From Dysidea avara (Eukaryota; Porifera; Demospongiae; Dictyoceratida; Dysideidae): a stretch of DNA of 64,000 nt. Numbering within the stretch: the stretch's first letter is position 1; each line of letters starts with the position of its first letter. The stretch spans positions 2,479,001 to 2,543,000 of the forward strand of contig NC_089284.1 in NCBI RefSeq assembly GCF_963678975.1, given 5' to 3'. The notes under the pieces were generated by a model. It worked only from the letters and a program-made list of their open reading frames with translations. It was not told the origin of the DNA and ran no database searches. The translations under genes and the position numbers were made by a program. Of the stretch, positions 57,241 through 64,000 are shown in pieces.

Positions 57241-57609
57241 TGTTCACTATTTGCCCTGCAATAGATTTTATTATAAGTAAAAATCATATGGTTATATCAC
57301 CCACGCTTAGTGTACACAGAAATTGATTACACACGTTGAGTAACCGCGTGGCTCCGCTTAATCTTCCTTGCAAAGGAGAATGAGTCTCAGGTAAAAAGGT
57401 CGCTGCTGCAACGTCCAAATCGTCGACTGGAGGAGAGCTCGGCGCACATCCGGGTTTTATACAGCCGCAAAAAGGAAGCACAAACGTGTTAATTGGTACC
57501 ATAGCCGGTTATATTTTTCACCAATCTTCGGTTACCCACATTCAAAAAGTTATCGCTATTCGTATCGTTTGGCATCCCATTAGTTGTTATGCAAAATAAA
57601 CATTATATA
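57241..57609. other. Globin promoter and BACURD 3' region
   Basis: 369 bp between the BACURD stop and the globin ATG, both on the minus strand. It must contain the BACURD 3' UTR and the globin promoter. Minus-strand ATTGG (an inverted CCAAT-type word in CGAAGATTGGTG) at about 57517-57528 is a candidate promoter element. The open frame at 57284-57502 has no recognisable homology. Confidence 0.5.
57267..57272 (-). terminator. Candidate polyadenylation signal of BACURD
   Basis: AATAAA on the minus strand 338 bp beyond the BACURD stop and only 27 bp before the globin ATG. If used, BACURD transcripts would run through the globin promoter. Confidence 0.35.
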
Positions 57610-58875
57610 TTATAATTCATCTTCAGATAAAATTGCTTCAGGTGTCCTACTACCAATTCCTCTAAGTCTTGCAGCTTTTGCTTTCTCCTCCTCTTCACAT
57701 CGCATCTCGTACAACATAATGTTCAACGTCTCCTCTAAAATTTTTGCTTCAGGAAATTCAATCTTTGTCTGTTTTCTCTCAGTTGCATACACAATAGATT
57801 CACAACAGACTTCTGTGACCTTCTTCCCACTGCCATAGAACATCCAGTAACAGATTTCTCCTCTTCCGGTGCCACAAATGTCCTTGACAAATCTCACACG
57901 ACCGCTAAATTTCACTGACAACTTATCAAACAGTTCAATGTTTTTTAGCAGGTTATCGTCAGAGGTGCTGTGAAAAAATTGGCCACATAAAAATCACAAA
58001 ATTTTTGGTTATGCTTACATACTTCGTGTAAGAGTATTTGTTGTTTGCTCGATTATACAACAATTTAATCATCGGCTAAACAGAAAACATAATAAAAACT
58101 GTTAAGGAAAGAATAAAACCTTTACCTTGTTAGACTTTGATAATATTTTTTGCTCCTCTTCGATGCAAGTGATTACGGGTACTCGACATATCGGTAGCTG
58201 TTCATCTAAGTCTTGTAGATGTGTCTCTAATTGTTGCCTCAAACCATCAATAAGGTAGTACCTGCAGATGAAGGAGTTTGACAAGCTAAACAGAACATTC
58301 AGTAAAAGTTGGCCTGGAGGCATCAGTAAGTTTAGCAATTGCTTCAATCAAAACACTAGTTATTAGAATTTAATTTCGTGGTGTAGTAGAATAGTTAGAG
58401 GCTACAGAGCTTCAGCACAAAACACACAGTGACCTAAAGCAGGAAGAGCCTGGAGTAGCAGGCTACCATAAAACCTTAGAGGAAATCCTGATTAAGCAAT
58501 CGTACAATAAGCAAGCTGACATGTGGATTGCTAAGACATGGACACACACTATAAAGGAATCACAAGTTAACTATATAACAATTCATATTACATCTAACTC
58601 TGTGTATAACTATTCATACAATAATTCCTAAAATTTATTATCATAGAAATCGACCAAAAAGCCACAGGCCTCAACCTCAAAGACTTGCTGATTGTGAAAT
58701 ACCCAAGTGTACCAGAATCACTGTGAAATTTTTACACACAAGCAGCTTACTCACTTTGCCTCTGCAAGAAGTTCCTGAGTTTCCTTCTTTGCCTCTGGCA
58801 GTGGGACCGACCCATCACGGAGATAGTTGAGCATGGTCCCAAAATGTCTCCCATCTCTATCAATCAATACCCAAC
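57610..58875 (-). CDS. BACURD / KCTD10-TNFAIP1-like BTB adaptor (5' exons not found)
   Basis: Substrate adaptor for CUL3 ubiquitin ligase; vertebrate members target RhoA. Exons seen: 58875-58755, 58261-58126, 58075-58023, 57967-57610; phases agree. The first visible exon is the second half of the BTB domain ([39 protein letters not shown]). Then follow [40 protein letters not shown], and a C-terminal domain with [22 protein letters not shown] and a charged tail. The exon with LNVGG and the start codon should lie upstream (above 58875); I could not find it before 64000, so it is outside the window or too diverged for me to see. Confidence 0.92.
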
Positions 58876-61800
58876 CTAATGAGACAGGATATTAGATGAA
58901 TGAATAACATCAATGAACTGACCAGCCCAGGTAGCAACTAATAAAACTATAATCACTAAAACAAACTATGCAGGGTGTTTCACTGACTGACATATAACTA
59001 ATTAAAAATTGAGAATTGAGACAATAGGCATCAAGTAGTATTTGGAATATAGAGAATAATGAAATACCTCATGCATATGTTACTTTCCATGGTTTATTTT
59101 GAATATAGTTTGATTCTAAGTTAGTTCCATTTAAGTAAAGACTTCACTTTGGGAATTTATCCATGCAGATAACATTTACGAAGTACTTAGCTGAATAATA
59201 TATTTAAAGGAGTTTATTTATATGCTGGGGACACATTGCACATAGACAGTTCCTTGGTCTTATTTCACTGAACTGTCTCCAAGTTCTCTTATCTGTTTAG
59301 TTAGATTTTATTAACCTACAAGTTTTCTGTACCAATGACCTTGGTTGATATCATATAGAATGATGACTATGTCTGAACAAGTCATGCACATACTGTCACT
59401 ATGGCACCATATACACAAATCATGTCGTTATACTGGGTTACGTCATAACACAGAAAGTGATCATATTATCATCACAAGTATCTGATAAATTTAGTATGGT
59501 ATCTCACTAGCAAAAAAGAAAAAAACTAAAAATTCTGGGACAATAATCTCCTGTTTCTATTATGACATATTTATTTCTTGTAAATAAACTTTTGAAAGGA
59601 ACATGAAATACTACAAAGGTATACTGAATAGGCAGAAAATTTGAAAGGGGATTATCACTGAAATTGTCAAATTTTAATCTGCAAAGATTGAAAATGCAGA
59701 GAAATCCAAGGGAAGCACTATGAACCTACACAGGTTATTCTGATGAAGATCTAGAAGATATACTAGCTACTGAGCATGGTCCCACAGCTGCAGCCAGATG
59801 TATCTTTTATGTTTCTCCAGAGGCACCCAGTGCAAGGTGTGTTCTCCTACTCCCACATACCAGATAGCTATTGTAGCTACATTGCTCATGGTCTCAGTAT
59901 TGGATGAAGCTGTAATACTTGAAGCTATCGTTTGAGCTGATATGACTAGCGCTTAGACTTTCATGACGCCATCTGAAATTTTGAAAGCAGTCTGTACAAG
60001 ATTAACGTGGGCCCCTGTGAGCAAGATGAAAACCATCAAATTTATCAATTCATCAAAAGACAAATTGTTTAATTTGCCAAATATTTTCCCAATCACAATT
60101 TATACTTTTACGGAAGCAGATTATGCCATTCTCATTAATCCTTGAGGTGCTGAGGGTTACTGTAATTGTCTTGTGTGGCTGTGCAAATTTATTGTTATCA
60201 CTTTATCATTCATAGGTTAAAAACAAGATGCCATTAGGCTTCTTGATGAGTTTAACAAATGAAACATGTGGATTGTTCCGCAAGCGCTTTATTCGAAAGT
60301 TTAAAATATGGTGATTTTGGCTGTTCGTCTTGGCCTTCCTCGCTTCTTGATGAACTCTCAATGTACAAAAAAAATTCTTTTCAACCATAGTAGTGTATTA
60401 CATCTAGTGATACTCCACTGAGGGATCGACAAACTCATGGAGACAAGATTTTGAAATCTTTACGATTTCAAGATTTCCATAATACTTTAATTATCGTTAA
60501 CTAGACCATCAATCTACAACATTTCAGGCCAGGCTTCTTTCGGGTCCCTCGGATTTAGACTGGAAGCCTCTTGTATGGCTCTTTAAATTAACGAGCCTTC
60601 ATGGATCACGTGGTCGGTGTACTACAAAAGGCTACTGTAATGCCTAGCAGGATTATGGTCCACGTGATGTCCGATGTGTTGTCACACAAATACTAAGTTA
60701 CTACACTATTCGCTGCACTTGTTTTGTGCAAATTTGAGCCAAAGCTACTGTAAGTTGTTCATTACGTACAAATTGCATTTTTATGGTGTGCTAACCAAGG
60801 TGATCATAGTAATTGTGGCAGAAATTGGGACAAAGCAGCAAAGTCAATCCACACGTTGTCACCTGCTACTACAGATCTGGAGATAGTACATCCATATGTT
60901 TATTTAAAGGTTTTACACAATAGTGCTTCATTTACATTGTACTTTGCATGGGAGAACCAAAGTATGCTGTATACTATAGCTAAAGCACCACCACCACCAC
61001 CACCACGTGTGTGTACGGAAAAAGCAGCACAAGGGTGTGTGTCGAGGTTGTATTTCTGTATACATGCACAGTGGTGCTTTTAGGTAATAAGGTGGACCAA
61101 TTTATTGTGCATTCCACTGGGGAAACCAACCTACAGAACTATTCATATATGGCTTGTCACTTTAACCCTGCAACAAGATTACAAGGGAAGTACAGTACAC
61201 ATAGACAATGTCAACAGTACTAGTAGAACATAAGGTGTGAAAATGAGCACTCTTGTTACTAAAAATAACACTCTCTAACATATAGCCTTTTAGCATCTTG
61301 CCCATGCTTCATTATCTACCATATAGCACTCATAGCCCCGGGTGATAGTGAATTACAAACTTACAATAAAATCACCCACAGAAACCGGAACTTTACAACC
61401 CTACACTAAAAACCACAAAAGTGCAGAAATTCTAGGTATAACTGCTATACAATATTCAAATTGTTCACAAAAATCAAGTTAATGGCAAGCGAAAACATTA
61501 AAAACACTACAAAGTACCCAACCATACATATATTAATCCTGTATAACATAGCGAAACAAGTGTTCCAACTTTTGAAGGGAAATTATTACTTATGTAACCA
61601 CTCACTTCAAAATGGAAATCACATAATACAGCACCTCAGAGTAAACATAAATGAAAAGGTATAAGCGGAAGGGATAATATTTCCAAGAGTTCATACAAAT
61701 ATTATGAGCTCTTGATATTTCCTATCAATGAAATACATGTACAAGATCACAATACCCCAGTCAGTACAAAGCCAAAACAGTGAAAGCTACTCCAGCTGAG

Positions 61801-64000
61801 CCCAGCAAATATACAATAACTGTTTATTCACTGTGAAAGGTTCCTATGGTAACACAACCTAAGTTGACTCAGCAAACCCTAGTTTTTGAAAGTTTAGGTG
61901 TACACTATTATGGTACATTACTTTGTCTACATTCAACATTAAGTTAGGTATGTGGCTTCTGTGTAAGTCCCTGCACTAATATTGTGTGTAAACATTACCA
62001 AAAATGTTAACAGTTTCTTCTTAGAGATTTGAAAGCCTAATTATTGTGACATACAATCATGATCCTAAGAACCTGTTTGTGCTATTTAGCTGTAGTAAAC
62101 AAGCAGACAGAGCATTACAATACATTGTACCATAATCTGTCCAAGACATTAACAAAGTAATTGGGACTTTCTTACAAAGAAAAAAAAATTATCCTAACGT
62201 TTTGATCACAACAGGCTTGCTTGGTCCCGCATGCATTACTATAGAGTACAAATAACTGTGTGCAGTAAGTGTTTAAAAATAAAAAAAATGTACAAACCAA
62301 ACACAGAGGAACACATAATTATGCATGTAGCACTAAAAAGTATTAAAGACAGATGATCAAATCACAAAATACATATGAGCTGTTATTCATAGGTAAAAAA
62401 CCAACTACACTACCAGACTGTTGGTTTTAACCCTCACTATGGTTTTAACCCTCACTACAGCTTTATAACTTTGCCTATACCCTTAGCTGTCATCCTAGTC
62501 CATTTTGAAGCCTACCTGGTGAACAGCCCACCACCCCCAGTGTAATAATAAATTGATACATCTTATTGGTAAATTCTTTACACATATAATTGTGGCGAGT
62601 ATAATTTTTAAATCGTTTATCTTGAGGTGCAGTTTGAACAAACCAGTCACATCATACAGTACTGTACTGTAAAGGTCATGAAGGTTCGGGCTTTCCTGTC
62701 CACCCAGTCTCATTTGACCTTCACAACAGCTTGGTAGATTGACTAAACAGCTACACCTGCAGGTGTAGGCAATTTTTCTTGTACTTCATAATTAATTGAC
62801 CACGCATACCACATAGCAAGACTCCAGACATATCATAAAGCACATTTCACATCAGAACACATACCCCAACTATTAATTACTGCTTCGTTTTCATAGTAAT
62901 GTCCCGCCCGTTACACAGCGCAACAAACAAAGAACAATACAAGAAATACCTCTGCAATCAATCCAATCACTACAGATCTGTGATAGTCAGCACTAGAAAC
63001 CATTACGTGCTACCTGTGAATCAATACCTACATAGTAGTGCAGAAAGAAACGAGTGATGCGTCTATTGTAACTGCTGTGGTGCACAAACGGTGGACCAAA
63101 ACAATGTCACAGTGAAGAAATCAAGCCCATAGTTTTAACTATAGTTAAGTCTTGCTTGGCTGCATGAAGGCATCAGTCAATTAGAAGAAAAAATTCAGAT
63201 TTAAAATAATAATTCGATAGAAACTTGTTGAAAGGGTTGGGGGTTGCTGTGAAGGCATTTTAGGGTTTGATTATGCCTAAGGGATATTTAATCCCTTATC
63301 TTCAATCATGGTTATACTACTGACTAACTATAAGACTGAAGTAGAGATTAAATGTCCACTACATAGTTGCAGGTATAGGCAACTTTCCTTGTTTGACAAA
63401 ATACCCTTCTCTTTTTCTCGTGCATGATCTCTACAATCAAGAATTCATATATATATATATACACTGAGGATAGTACCTTACTCTCATATACCCCTGTAGA
63501 AGGGTGTATCATGAAGTTATGACGTGTTGTGGTTTGTAACATAAAAGCAGTTACAAAAGTGCAAAGTTGTTAGTATTGTGCCACACTTGCAACACTCTGG
63601 ACGGCTAAGGGAGCCTACACAGCAGGCATGTCTATAAAATGAATCCAGTAGGTGGAAAATGCATCTACTGTGGGCTATTAGCCTGCAAATAGGCATGACA
63701 CGCATTAGTGTCATATACCTAAAACCACAGGTGAGTATATACTTACCTAACTGCAAGTGAATATATAGACATATTGCAATCTAGGGTGTGGCACTATAAA
63801 ATCATGTGCGCACAGTAAGATGCCATTTTCGAGAGCAAAAAATGTATGTGTGAAGGAATCGTGTACTGAAAGATAGACTGTTGGTACTTCAAATGAAGTT
63901 AGTAGGTAAAAGTACATAACATACTTGTGCTGTGGTGACTAATTCTGCTTAGGGAAGGTTTTTGCAATAGAACGTTTGATACTTTTGCCCTCACATTTTA
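58876..64000. other. Upstream of the visible BACURD exons, probably a large intron
   Basis: No conserved exon found on either strand. Contents: AT-rich unique DNA; a MITE at 60981-61082; a duplicated TTTTAACCCTCACTA word at about 62435-62459; a pair of diverged about 30-bp repeats (CTGCAGGTGTAGGCAATTTT near 62757, TTGCAGGTATAGGCAACTTT near 63366); a short (AT)n near 63450. A plus-strand stretch at about 59725-59860 (YSDEDLEDILATEHGP in one frame) looks protein-like but is isolated and unidentified. Confidence 0.45.
60981..61082. mobile_element. Second member of the TAAAGCACTACCACGTGTGT MITE family
   Basis: TAAAGCACCACC...ACCACGTGTGTGTACGGAAA on the left and TGTATACATGCACAGTGGTG then CTTTTA on the right. 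It matches the element at 16251-16409 at both ends but has a (CAC)n expansion in the left arm. Confidence 0.6.

Noticed and set aside
57284-57502. 72-residue minus-strand frame between BACURD and globin
   Set aside because: No homology recognised; it occupies the expected 3' UTR/promoter interval.
60206-60388. 60-residue Lys/Arg-rich minus-strand frame
   Set aside because: No recognised motif, no splice context, no neighbouring exon.

Overview
This window is animal nuclear DNA. Seven intron-rich protein-coding genes were assembled exon by exon from conserved protein motifs, splice-site consensus and reading phase. They encode a nitric oxide synthase, a P2X receptor, a GLYAT-like acyltransferase, the meiotic helicase HFM1/MER3, the ciliary protein IFT20, a hexacoordinate-type globin and a BACURD/KCTD protein. 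P2X, NOS, IFT20 and globin together argue for a metazoan. Dense short introns (many near 50 bp) and intron spaces filled with foldback and MITE-like elements fit an early-branching animal, most likely a demosponge. The species cannot be fixed from the sequence alone.

Layout. At 2790-15504 (- strand) is a NOS gene with an N-terminal PDZ domain; 22 exons are visible and the NADPH-binding end runs off the left edge. At 15670-28132 (+) is a 13-exon P2X receptor. The two genes are head to head with 165 bp between their start codons. A repeat-rich spacer follows, then a five-exon GLYAT-like gene at 31019-34507 (-). HFM1 occupies 36073-44711 (-) with 37 exons and an unbroken frame of 1,232 residues. 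From about 45 to 54 kb there is no host gene. It is a nest of hAT-like elements, MITEs and a CR1/jockey-type LINE whose ORF1 and ORF2 share one frame, separated by a single TGA followed by CTAG. IFT20 (54531-55982, +) and globin (56119-57240, -) converge tail to tail. BACURD (57610-58875, -) lies just upstream of globin on the same strand, and its 5' exons are not found in the window.

Functional links. P2X (an ATP-gated cation channel) and NOS (calmodulin-controlled in animals) share one short promoter region. That is a natural arrangement for co-expressing an ATP-to-calcium-to-NO signalling module. The other genes look like ordinary neighbours. Most of the novelty is in the NOS/P2X pair, residue changes in both proteins, and the transposon architecture.
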